Assembly (NCBI GenBank): GCA_041487355.1
Contig: JBGPND010000163.1
Location: 1-11,948, forward strand
Length of the DNA: 11,948 nucleotides
Reading direction: 5' to 3'
Source of the DNA: JAMXLO01 sp041487355
Lineage (GTDB): Bacteria > Pseudomonadota > Alphaproteobacteria > Acetobacterales > Acetobacteraceae
Part shown: positions 1 through 6,513 of the stretch, piece after piece
Layout: every line of letters begins with the position of its first letter
How positions within the stretch are numbered: the stretch's first letter is position 1
Program-made: the position numbers and the translations under genes
The notes under the pieces: generated by a model
The model's input: the letters and a program-made list of their open reading frames with translations, nothing else
Told to the model about the DNA's origin: nothing
Database searches by the model: none

Positions 1-155
1 AGGCCGAGTTCGGCGTATTGCTTCCACGCGTTCCGGCTCCAGCCATCCGGTTCCGCGAGGTATTTCTTGCGCTGTTCGAACTGGTACTGATCGGCGATCA
101 GCCGATCGACGCTGTCCTTGAGCAGGCGCTGTTCGTCGGTCAGGTCGAAGTCCAT
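1..155 (-). CDS. pimD: Acyl-CoA dehydrogenase, PimD-like small subunit (N-terminal 51 codons, runs off left edge)
   Basis: Only the N-terminus is in the window: MDFDLTDEQRLLKDSVDRLI, then a stretch with QFEQRKKY and GWSRNAWKQYAELGL. This is the usual helical start of acyl-CoA dehydrogenases. From memory it is closest to the small subunit of pimeloyl-CoA dehydrogenase (PimD), an FAD enzyme that introduces the 2,3 double bond in acyl- or dicarboxyl-CoA during beta-oxidation. The gene lies 73 bp downstream of the PimC-like large subunit on the same strand, which is the pimC-pimD order and supports a heteromeric enzyme. The start is ATG with a GAGG five bases upstream, and that GAGG belongs to a palindromic repeat. 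The FAD-binding and catalytic parts are outside the window, so the exact subfamily and substrate cannot be read here. A generic acyl-CoA dehydrogenase is the alternative. Confidence 0.75.
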   Translation of the reverse strand, partial: MDFDLTDEQRLLKDSVDRLIADQYQFEQRKKYLAEPDGWSRNAWKQYAELG

Positions 156-210
156 GTCACCCTCACCCGCCGCGCCTTGCGCGGCGACCTCTCCCGCAGT
201 GCGGGCGAGG
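156..210. repeat. GC-rich palindromic intergenic repeat with two stem-loops (copy A)
   Basis: Two hairpins lie side by side. Positions 168-186 form an 8-bp stem around a CTT loop. Positions 188-210 form CCTC-TCCCGC / GCGGG-CGAGG around AGT with one mismatch. The core GCGGGAGAGG followed by GGTGAGGGTG is partly shared with the element at 2041-2095, so this looks like one copy of a dispersed intergenic repeat of a kind common in GC-rich proteobacteria. It fills most of the gap between the two acyl-CoA dehydrogenase genes, and its end abuts the ATG at 155. Confidence 0.65.
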
Positions 211-228
211 TGTACGTTCCTTCTAGCT

Positions 229-1425
229 CTACAGTCCCAGTATCGCCTTGGCGACGATGTTGCGCTGGATCTCGTTCGAACCGCCGTAGATCGAGACCTT
301 GCGATAGTTGAAGTAGGTCGGCGCGGCTTCGGTCGCGTAGTCCGGGCCAATCACCGGCTCGTTGCGACCATCTGATTCGCGCTGGAATGGCATCACATAG
401 GGGCCGACCACATCCATCAGCAATTCGGTGAGCTGCTGCTGGATGACCGAGCCTTTCAGTTTGAGGATCGACGAAGCCGGGTTCGGCTTGCCCTTCTCGC
501 GCTTGCGTTCGTCGGCCACCACGCGAAGCTGCGTCATCTCGAGCGCCTTCAGCTCGATCTCCACAGCAGCGAGCTTCTCGCGGAATCGTGGGTCCTCGAT
601 GAGCGGCCGGTCGCCGACGTGCTCCAGTGCCGCGAGTTCCTTGATCCGCGCCACCTTCGCCTTCGATGCGCCGACCCGCGCGATACCGGTGCGTTCGTTG
701 CCGAGCAGGAACTTGGCGTAGTCCCAGCCCTTGTTCTCCTGGCCGACCAGATTCTCCGCCGGCACCTCGACATTGTCTAAGAACACCTCGTTCACCTCGC
801 GCCCGCCGTCGATGGTGATGATCGGGCGGACGGTGATGCCGGGCGTCTTCATGTCGATCAGCAGGAAGGAGATGCCCTCCTGCTTCTTCGCCGCCGGATC
901 GGTACGCACGAGGCAGAAGATCCAGTCGGCATATTGCGCCAGCGTGGTCCAGATCTTCTGGCCGTTGACGATATACTTGTCGCCCTTGCGTTCGGCGCGC
1001 GTGCGCAGCGAGGCCAGGTCGGACCCCGAACCAGGCTCCGAGAATCCCTGGCACCAGAAGTCGTCGGCATTGGCCGCGCGCGGCAGGAAGCGGTGTTTCT
1101 GTTCCTCGTTGCCGAATTGCGCGATCACCGGGCCGACCATCGTCACGTTGAAGCCGATCGGTGGCGGCACGTGCGCCTGCTGCATCTCGTCCTGGTACAG
1201 GTAGACCTGCACCGGCGACCAGGGCTGCCCGCCCCACTCGACCGGCCAGTTCACCGTCGCCCAGCCGCGCGCGTTCAGAATGCGCTGCGTGCTGACGATT
1301 TCGTCCTTGGTCAGGTGCTCGCCGTCCCGCGCTTTGTGGCGGACCGACTCTGGAACCTCGGTACGGAAGAAACCCCGAGCCTCCTCGCGGAAGGCGCGTT
1401 CCTCGTCGGTGAAGTTCAGGTCCAT
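229..1425 (-). CDS. pimC: Acyl-CoA dehydrogenase, PimC-like large subunit
   Basis: A 398-residue FAD-dependent acyl-CoA dehydrogenase of full family length. Visible landmarks are the N-terminal helical domain (from MDLNFTDEERAFREEAR), the signature GFSEPGSGSDLAS at about 127-139, IWTT at 158-161, GNERTGIARVGASK at 242-255 and the C-terminal YGGSNEIQRNIVAK at 380-393. At the place where medium-chain enzymes have the catalytic Glu (YEG) there is Gly381. Glu244 in the NERT stretch sits where long-chain and isovaleryl-CoA dehydrogenases carry their base, so Glu244 is the probable base (inference). Overall wording matches what I know of PimC, the large subunit of pimeloyl-CoA dehydrogenase, and a PimD-like gene follows. 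The start is ATG with AAGGA overlapping the msrA stop, 13 bp downstream of msrA, which suggests co-translation. The true substrate (dicarboxyl-CoA, fatty acyl-CoA or other) is not determined. Confidence 0.88.
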   Translation of the reverse strand: MDLNFTDEERAFREEARGFFRTEVPESVRHKARDGEHLTKDEIVSTQRILNARGWATVNWPVEWGGQPWSPVQVYLYQDEMQQAHVPPPIGFNVTMVGPVIAQFGNEEQKHRFLPRAANADDFWCQGFSEPGSGSDLASLRTRAERKGDKYIVNGQKIWTTLAQYADWIFCLVRTDPAAKKQEGISFLLIDMKTPGITVRPIITIDGGREVNEVFLDNVEVPAENLVGQENKGWDYAKFLLGNERTGIARVGASKAKVARIKELAALEHVGDRPLIEDPRFREKLAAVEIELKALEMTQLRVVADERKREKGKPNPASSILKLKGSVIQQQLTELLMDVVGPYVMPFQRESDGRNEPVIGPDYATEAAPTYFNYRKVSIYGGSNEIQRNIVAKAILGL

Positions 1426-1438
1426 GTCTGTAGTCCTT

Positions 1439-1987
1439 TCACTCGGCCGCCGCGCGCTTTAACCGGTCAGCGAAGGTCTTGCGGAATTTTCCGACTTTTG
1501 GCGCGACCACAACCTGGCAATAGCCGGTCCACGGATTGCGCGCGAAGTAGTCGTGATGCTCGGGTTCGGCTTCGTGGAACACCTGCAGGTTCTCGATCTG
1601 CGTCACGATCGGCGCGCCCCAGAGTTTCGCGTCGCTGATCTCCTTGATCACTGCTTGCGCGATCTGCCGCTGCGCATCCGAATGGGTCAGGATGATCGAG
1701 CGGTATTGCGTGCCGATATCATGACCCTGCCGATCCTGCGTCGTCGGATCATGGATGGTGAAGAACACGCGCAACAGATCGGCGTAGGAAACTTCGGCCG
1801 GGTCGAACCTGATCTGGACGACCTCGGCGTGTCCGGTCGTGCCGGTGCAGATCTGCTGGTAGCTGGGATTGGGGACATGGCCGGCGGCGTAGCCCGACAT
1901 CACGCTGCGCACGCCGCGCAGGTCCTTATAGACGGCCTCCAGGCACCAGAAGCAGCCGCCGCCGAGGGTGGCGATCTCTTCGCTCAT
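1439..1987 (-). CDS. msrA: Peptide methionine-S-sulfoxide reductase MsrA
   Basis: A 182-residue MsrA, which reduces the S epimer of methionine sulfoxide in proteins and free methionine, probably in the cytoplasm since no signal peptide is visible. The catalytic motif GGGCFWC is at 9-15 with Cys12 as the nucleophile. Other family landmarks are SGYAAGH at 31-37, GHAEVV at 52-57 with Glu54, IGTQYRS at 91-97, and NPWTGYCQVVVAPKVGKFRK at the C-terminus. Cys157 there, or Cys47, could resolve the sulfenate. The chosen ATG puts the active site near residue 12 and has GGAG eight bases upstream; the frame is open 19 codons further, but those residues look non-coding. It lies between a dehydrogenase gene and acyl-CoA dehydrogenases, an unusual setting that may simply reflect read-through transcription. 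Confidence 0.95.
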   Translation of the reverse strand: MSEEIATLGGGCFWCLEAVYKDLRGVRSVMSGYAAGHVPNPSYQQICTGTTGHAEVVQIRFDPAEVSYADLLRVFFTIHDPTTQDRQGHDIGTQYRSIILTHSDAQRQIAQAVIKEISDAKLWGAPIVTQIENLQVFHEAEPEHHDYFARNPWTGYCQVVVAPKVGKFRKTFADRLKRAAAE

Positions 1988-2040
1988 GCTCGTCGCTCCA
2001 ATCCTGTCCGGGGTCATCATACCGGCAAGTAGCAATCGCA

Positions 2041-2095
2041 GCACCCCCTCCCTGGCCCTCCCCCGCTGCGCGGGAGAGGGTTAGGGTGGGGGTGC
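2041..2095. repeat. Long palindromic GC-rich intergenic repeat (copy B), overlapping the end of the upstream gene
   Basis: A nearly perfect inverted repeat of about 55 bp. The outer arms are GCACCCCC / GGGGGTGC, and the inner arms CCCTCCCCCGC / GCGGGAGAGGG enclose TGC. It shares GCGGGAGAGG and a GGGTG-rich tail with the repeat at 156-210. On the minus strand one arm contains the TAA stop of the dehydrogenase gene. The structure could stall or terminate transcription, or protect the 3' end of the dehydrogenase mRNA. There is no T-run after it, so a classical intrinsic terminator is not evident. Confidence 0.7.
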
Positions 2096-3373
2096 ATTCC
2101 TTCCCCCGTACCGTCGGACGCGCAGATCCGCCTGCTCCTTGTGCGCGGCAAAATTCTCGATGGCGCAGAGCCGCGAGCAGTACTCGCCGATCATCGCCGT
2201 CGCTTCCGGACTGACCTCCTGGTAGGTGACCGTCTTCAGGAACTTGCCCACCCACAGCCCGCCGGTGTAGCGCGCCGCCCGCCTGGTCGGCAGCGTGTGG
2301 TTGGTGCCGATGACCTTGTCGCCATAGGCGACGTTGGTCTCCTTGCCCAGGAACAGCGAGCCGTAGTTGGTCATCCGCTCCAGGAACCAGCGCGGCTCGC
2401 GTGTCAGCACCTGCACATGCTCCGAGGCGATGCGGTCGGCTTCGGCCACCATCTCCTCGTCGGTGTCGCACAGGATGACCTGCCCGTGATCCCGCCAGGC
2501 CACACCGGCAATATCGGCGGTGGGCAAACGGGCAAGCTGACGCTGGATTTCCGCGTCGATTTCGTTCGCGATCTTCGCTGACGTGGTCAGCAGGATTGCC
2601 GGCGATGTCGGCCCGTGCTCCGCTTGGCCGAGCAGGTCGGTGGCGCACATCTCGGTATCCGCTGTGTCGTCGGCGATGATCAGCGTCTCGGTCGGTCCTG
2701 CCAGCAGATCGATGCCGACGCGGCCGAACAACTGCCGCTTCGCCTCCGCGACAAACGCGTTGCCGGGCCCGACCAGCATGTCGACGGCGGGAATGCTCGA
2801 CGTGCCGAGCGCCATCGCCGCCACTGCCTGAATGCCGCCGAGCAGATAGATTTCATCCGCGCCGCCGAGCGCCATGGCGGCGACAGTGGCGGCGGGCGGC
2901 ACGCCGTTCAGCGGCGGCGTGCAAGCGGCGACCCGCTTCACGCCGGCCACCTTGGCGGTCAGCACGCTCATATGCGCCGAGGCCACCATCGGGTAGCGGC
3001 CACCCGGCACGTAGCAACCGACACTCGCGACCGGGATGTTCTTGTGGCCCAGCCTTACGCCCGGCAATGTCTCCACCTCCACGTCGCGCAACGCGGCGCG
3101 CTGCACTTCGGCAAAGCGGCGGATCTGCGCCTGGGCGAATTTGATGTCCTCGATCACCTGCGCTGGCAGACTGTCGATCAGTGCCTGGATTTCCGCTTGC
3201 GTCAGGCGAAAATCCTTCGGCTCCCACTTGTCGAACTTCGCCGACAGTTCGCGCACCGCCGCGTCGCCGCGCCGGACGACGTCGTCGAGGATTGCCTCGA
3301 CTGTCTGACGCACCTTGCGGTCGGCCTCGAACTTCTCTTCCTCGGTCGCGCCACGCTTGAGATAGCGGATCAT
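2081..3373 (-). CDS. Histidinol-dehydrogenase-family NAD(P)-dependent dehydrogenase (HisD/HpsN-like)
   Basis: A 430-residue protein covering the whole histidinol dehydrogenase fold. The family's zinc ligands and catalytic pair are all present at the expected spacing: Gln250 and His253 (GQAEHG), Glu318-His319 (ASEHV), Asp352 (YGDKVIGTNHTLPT) and His411 (FAAHKEQ). YVPGGRYP (121-128) and VGPGNAFVAEAK (201-212) are further landmarks. No other his genes are nearby. The TGGLWVGKFLKTVTYQ stretch (370-385) resembles family members that oxidise other alcohols, such as HpsN of 2,3-dihydroxypropanesulfonate degradation, better than true HisD. I therefore call it a catabolic alcohol dehydrogenase of unknown substrate. 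AGGAG overlaps the stop of the SDR gene 8 bp upstream, so the two are probably translationally coupled. The last residues (APPP) and the TAA stop are encoded by the repeat at 2041-2095. Confidence 0.88.
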   Translation of the reverse strand: MIRYLKRGATEEEKFEADRKVRQTVEAILDDVVRRGDAAVRELSAKFDKWEPKDFRLTQAEIQALIDSLPAQVIEDIKFAQAQIRRFAEVQRAALRDVEVETLPGVRLGHKNIPVASVGCYVPGGRYPMVASAHMSVLTAKVAGVKRVAACTPPLNGVPPAATVAAMALGGADEIYLLGGIQAVAAMALGTSSIPAVDMLVGPGNAFVAEAKRQLFGRVGIDLLAGPTETLIIADDTADTEMCATDLLGQAEHGPTSPAILLTTSAKIANEIDAEIQRQLARLPTADIAGVAWRDHGQVILCDTDEEMVAEADRIASEHVQVLTREPRWFLERMTNYGSLFLGKETNVAYGDKVIGTNHTLPTRRAARYTGGLWVGKFLKTVTYQEVSPEATAMIGEYCSRLCAIENFAAHKEQADLRVRRYGGRNAPPP

Positions 3374-3381
3374 GGCAACTC

Positions 3382-4146
3382 CTATTCCGCGGTCCAGCCA
3401 CCGTCGACGACAAGCGACGTCCCTGTCACCAGCGCGGCCGCATCGGAGGCGAGAAACGCCACCGCGCCCATCAGGTCCTCCACCGTCCCGAGCCTGCCGA
3501 GCTTGATCCGCCGCAACACATCGTCGTGGAACGCCTTGTCGTTCCAGAACGGGCGGGAGAGCGGAGTGTCGATAAACGTGGGGCCGATGGAATTCACCCT
3601 GATGCCATGCGGTGCGAGATCAATCGCCATCGCCTTGGTCAGGCCCTCGATACCGTGCTTGCTCATGCAATACACGGTGCGGCGCGCGCCGCCGACATGG
3701 CCCATCTGCGAGGAGATGTGGATTATCGACCCTCCCCTGCCCGCTTGCACCATGCGACGCGCCACCGCCTGCGCAACGAAGAACGCGGCACGCTGGTTCA
3801 GGTTGGTGATGGCGTCGTAATCCTGCTCGGTCACGTCAAGGAACGGCGCCGGACGGTTGGTCCCGGCATTGTTCACCAGCACATCGAACGGCGCCTGCAC
3901 ATCGATCGCCGCACGCACCGCGGCCAGGTCGGTCACGTCCAGCACCATCGGTTCGGCACTGCCGCCGTCCTCGCGGATTTCGGCGGCGGCCGCCTCGACT
4001 TCGGCCGCTGTGCGCGCCACCAGCACAACATGCGCGCCGGCCTGCGCCAATGCTGCCGCAGCCGCCAGACCGATGCCGCGGCCCGCACCGGTGACCAGCG
4101 CGCGGCGGCGGTCGAGCCGCAGAGACGGCGTACGGGGCAGGGTCAT
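3382..4146 (-). CDS. Short-chain dehydrogenase/reductase (SDR) family oxidoreductase
   Basis: A classical SDR of 254 residues, the normal length. The cofactor motif TGAGRGIG is at 19-26, NNAG at 92-95, an Asn at 116, the catalytic Ser at 145 or 146 (ISSQMGH), and Tyr159-x3-Lys163 in YCMSK. The C-terminal VTGTSLVVDGGW (239-251) is typical. It should oxidise or reduce a hydroxyl or keto group with NAD(P); the substrate is not readable. The start chosen (MTLPRTPSLRLDRRRALVTG) has GAGG five bases upstream and gives the usual distance to the cofactor motif. The frame stays open for 38 more codons upstream, but those do not look like an SDR. It is the first gene of a minus-strand unit with the HisD-family dehydrogenase, so the two may act in sequence on one polyol or sugar-like substrate. 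Confidence 0.9.
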   Translation of the reverse strand: MTLPRTPSLRLDRRRALVTGAGRGIGLAAAAALAQAGAHVVLVARTAAEVEAAAAEIREDGGSAEPMVLDVTDLAAVRAAIDVQAPFDVLVNNAGTNRPAPFLDVTEQDYDAITNLNQRAAFFVAQAVARRMVQAGRGGSIIHISSQMGHVGGARRTVYCMSKHGIEGLTKAMAIDLAPHGIRVNSIGPTFIDTPLSRPFWNDKAFHDDVLRRIKLGRLGTVEDLMGAVAFLASDAAALVTGTSLVVDGGWTAE

Positions 4147-4173
4147 TGCGACCTCGGTTGCATGACACGACGG

Positions 4174-4202
4174 ACTATCGGGCGAATGCGACACGCCGAC
4201 AA
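4174..4202 (-). promoter_or_regulatory. Candidate sigma-70-type promoter for the SDR-dehydrogenase unit
   Basis: Read on the minus strand, TTGTCG (4197-4202) and GATAGT (4174-4179) are separated by exactly 17 bp, and the -10-like box ends 27 bp before the SDR start. Each box matches the consensus at about four of six positions. The location fits, but matches of this quality arise by chance, so this is a candidate only. Confidence 0.3.
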
Positions 4203-4218
4203 TGCCGTGGCGCGGCAT
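4202..4218. promoter_or_regulatory. Inverted repeat abutting the candidate -35 box (possible operator)
   Basis: ATGCCG (4202-4207) and CGGCAT (4213-4218) form a perfect 6-bp inverted repeat around five bases. It touches the candidate -35 box of the SDR unit, a place where a repressor or activator could act. No regulator gene is in the window. Confidence 0.25.
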
Positions 4219-4254
4219 GTCGCTGTTGTTACCACGGCAGACGGCGTGCTTGGC

Positions 4255-4283
4255 TTGCACGGCAATCTACCGCACCGTACAAG
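4255..4283 (+). promoter_or_regulatory. Weak candidate promoter for the glycosyltransferase gene
   Basis: TTGCAC (4255-4260) and TACAAG (4278-4283) are spaced by 17 bp on the plus strand, ahead of the glycosyltransferase. The -35 matches only three consensus bases and the -10 four. It would leave an untranslated leader of roughly 85-95 bases containing a short open frame. Confidence 0.18.
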
Positions 4284-4342
4284 AGCAGACTGCGTGCGCG
4301 TTGTGCCGCGGCCGAACTGATCGGGGGCAGGGATGACTTTCC

Positions 4343-4387
4343 ATGAGCGACGGGAGTAAGCCCACCCCCGACGCGTGGGCCTGCTGA
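4343..4387 (+). other. Short upstream open frame (14 codons) overlapping the glycosyltransferase start
   Basis: An ATG at 4343 opens MSDGSKPTPDAWAC and stops at TGA 4385-4387. The last A of that stop is the first base of an in-frame ATG (4387) of the glycosyltransferase, giving a TGATG overlap. G-rich sequence precedes it (GGGGGCAGGG at 4323-4332, about 10 bases upstream). It could be a leader that couples translation to the downstream gene, or a chance frame. Confidence 0.25.
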
Positions 4388-6513
4388 TGCAGGCGCGCAA
4401 TCGGATCTTGCTCGTGTTCGACGAGCACTACGGCAGCAACGGCAACGTGGTCTATGCCGCCACACGCGGCCTGATTCGGCAGACTGGCGGTACGGCAGAG
4501 TACCGGGTGTTCTGCAAGGGGCGCTATCGCGGGCCGCGCTTCGCATCGCGTCTTGGCGATGTCCGTGTCGTCAGCCGTCGAGTCTCGCCAATCGGCGAGG
4601 AGCGCACGCCGTCGGGCTGGGCCGTCCGTCTGCTCGCACGGTTGCGAATGTGCGACGCACCCTCCAGGTGGTTGACCAACATCGATACGGCCGATCGGCG
4701 CCTGCTGCGGCTGTTGTTCGAAGTCGAGCGGACCCGTGCGGTCATCGTGTTCACCATCGATGCCAGCTTCGCCCTGAAGGTCGCGCGCCTGGCGCATATC
4801 TTCTCGACCCGCCAGGTTCCGCATATCGTCGTGGTCACGCCGGAGTACGAGGCGGACGCCGACACGGTGCGCGACCTGCGCTGGCTGCGGGTGAAGCTCT
4901 TGCAGGACGGCAGCGTGGTGCCGCCGACCAATGCCAGACCCGACACCAATCGCCTGCCCACCGCGCTAGCGCGGTTCGTCAGGGCCAGGAAGATGCCCGC
5001 CGCGTCAGGAAACATGGTTGCCACGCCATTCGACGTGCCGCGGCCGTTGTCGTTCCTGGATGCCGAATTCTACCCGTACCAGATGAACGACATCGAGGCG
5101 ACGGTATCCTGGGCCGACTGGATCGGACCTGAACAGAGGCTGCCTGACCGCGTGCGCGACGTCGTCCTGTTCATCCGGCCGGACTGGGTAAACTGCGGCA
5201 GCGGCACGCTCTTCGAGAGCCTCGCCGCCTATTTCCGTCGGCGCGACGGGCTGCTGATCGATATCGGCATCTGGCCCTATGCGGTGCCGTTCCGCCGCAA
5301 GGAGCGCCCGGCCAAGGTCGCGGAGCAGCAACGCCACATCCGCTCGGCATTGTATTTTTCGCTGCGACGCACGACGAGCCTGTTCCACGCGCTGGCGCAG
5401 TTGCGGCACGCGTTCTCCTTCTGGCCGCGCACCGTCAGCAACCAGGTCCTGTTGCAGAACGCGTTGGCGGCGAAGCCGCGGCTGGTGCGCGAGGTGGCGC
5501 GGCATGCCAAGCTGACCCACATCTATCTGTTCCACTATTTCACCTACCTGTTCTCCAAGGACCTGATCGCGGGCCGCAAGTTCTTCCTGGATACGCACGA
5601 TATCCAGGCGATCAACGTCGTGCACAATGCCGGGCGCAACCTGTTCACCCGGCGTGGCGACCAGTTTCACCGGCTCCTGGCAGAAGAGATGCGCATCGTC
5701 GCCAAGGCGCACCGGGCCGCCTTCGTCAGCCTGACAGAGCTGGCTCTCGCCGCCCGTCACGTCCCGGCCGAGAAGCTCGACTTCATCATCCCGCTACCCG
5801 ACATCACGCCGTGTGCCCCGAAGCCGTTCGCCATGCCGGCGCGCCTGCTGATCATCGCGGCACGCAATCCGGGCAACGAGCGCAACCTTGCCTGGTTCCT
5901 GCAGCACGTCTGGCCGAAGGTGATCGAGGGCGACGCGGCATCCGGATCGCCGCCTCTCGGCAAGTCTGCGCCGCAACTGGACATTTGTGGCAGCATCAAG
6001 GGGGCATTCGCCAACGTGCGGCGGCTCCGTGTGCAGTTTCATGGCGTCGTGGAGGACCTCACACCGTACTATCAGCGCTGCGATCTGGTTCTGCTGCCGG
6101 TGGTCACCGGCGGCGGCGTGGCAATCAAGACGATCGAAGCGCTGCTGCATGAACGCCCGGTGCTCGCCACGCGGCACGCATTGCGCGGCCTGCCGCAGGC
6201 GATCGTCGAGACGGTGGGCTATGCCAACCAGCCGGAGGAGTTCGCCCAAGCCATCCGCATGCTGATCGGATCGCCGCATCTACTCGAGCAGCGGCTCGAT
6301 CGCTCGCGCCGTGCCGCGCAGCTGCTGCGCGACCAGGGATTCTACGAGCGGCTCACCGAGGCAATGGACGCGGTGCGGCTGTCCGACGAGGTCACGCAGG
6401 CGCACGATCCGGTCGTGCCCGACGAGCTTGCGCCGCCGCCGCTTCTCGCGGACCCGCTCGGCGCGCACGCGCCCCGTCCAGCGCCGATCCGGCCGCTGGT
6501 CGGGCAGAGCTAG
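4375..6513 (+). CDS. Large GT-B-type (GT4-like) glycosyltransferase with extra N-terminal domain
   Basis: A protein of 712 residues from GTG 4375, or 708 from ATG 4387; neither start has a good Shine-Dalgarno sequence. The C-terminal third (about 489-665) is a GT4-like nucleotide-sugar-binding Rossmann domain: RLLIIAARNPGNERNLAWF, LDICGS (535-540), FHGVVEDLTPYYQRCDLVLLP, then GGGVAIKTIEAL (579-590) with Glu588 at the expected donor-binding position. Residues about 262-475 look like the matching N-terminal GT-B domain (VLFIRPDWVNCGSGT, LDTHDI, FVSLTELA). Residues 1-250 form an additional alpha/beta domain beginning RILLVFDEHYGSNGNVVY, which I cannot assign. The tail from about 675 is Pro/Ala-rich. 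There are no membrane spans or signal peptide, so it probably acts on the cytoplasmic face. Opposite a GDP-rhamnose cluster, it may add D-rhamnose or another sugar to a surface glycan; donor and acceptor are unknown. Confidence 0.85.
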   Translation: MGLLMQARNRILLVFDEHYGSNGNVVYAATRGLIRQTGGTAEYRVFCKGRYRGPRFASRLGDVRVVSRRVSPIGEERTPSGWAVRLLARLRMCDAPSRWLTNIDTADRRLLRLLFEVERTRAVIVFTIDASFALKVARLAHIFSTRQVPHIVVVTPEYEADADTVRDLRWLRVKLLQDGSVVPPTNARPDTNRLPTALARFVRARKMPAASGNMVATPFDVPRPLSFLDAEFYPYQMNDIEATVSWADWIGPEQRLPDRVRDVVLFIRPDWVNCGSGTLFESLAAYFRRRDGLLIDIGIWPYAVPFRRKERPAKVAEQQRHIRSALYFSLRRTTSLFHALAQLRHAFSFWPRTVSNQVLLQNALAAKPRLVREVARHAKLTHIYLFHYFTYLFSKDLIAGRKFFLDTHDIQAINVVHNAGRNLFTRRGDQFHRLLAEEMRIVAKAHRAAFVSLTELALAARHVPAEKLDFIIPLPDITPCAPKPFAMPARLLIIAARNPGNERNLAWFLQHVWPKVIEGDAASGSPPLGKSAPQLDICGSIKGAFANVRRLRVQFHGVVEDLTPYYQRCDLVLLPVVTGGGVAIKTIEALLHERPVLATRHALRGLPQAIVETVGYANQPEEFAQAIRMLIGSPHLLEQRLDRSRRAAQLLRDQGFYERLTEAMDAVRLSDEVTQAHDPVVPDELAPPPLLADPLGAHAPRPAPIRPLVGQS

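Noticed and set aside
156..210. CRISPR or mobile-element interpretation of the palindromic repeats at 156-210 and 2041-2095
   Set aside because: There are only two diverged copies, far apart, with no spacers, no transposase and no target duplications visible.
2081..3373. Calling the gene hisD of histidine biosynthesis
   Set aside because: No other his genes are nearby, the partner is an SDR, and the C-terminal stretch resembles catabolic members of the family. The catalytic residues alone do not decide between them.
2615..3820. Plus-strand open frame of about 400 codons opposite the dehydrogenase and SDR genes
   Set aside because: It lies antisense to two genes with full sets of catalytic motifs, is rich in Arg and His, shows no domain, and is the usual by-product of GC-rich codon usage.
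4147..4260. Longer SDR start 38 codons upstream
   Set aside because: The extra residues do not resemble an SDR, and the ATG at 4146 has a well-placed GAGG.
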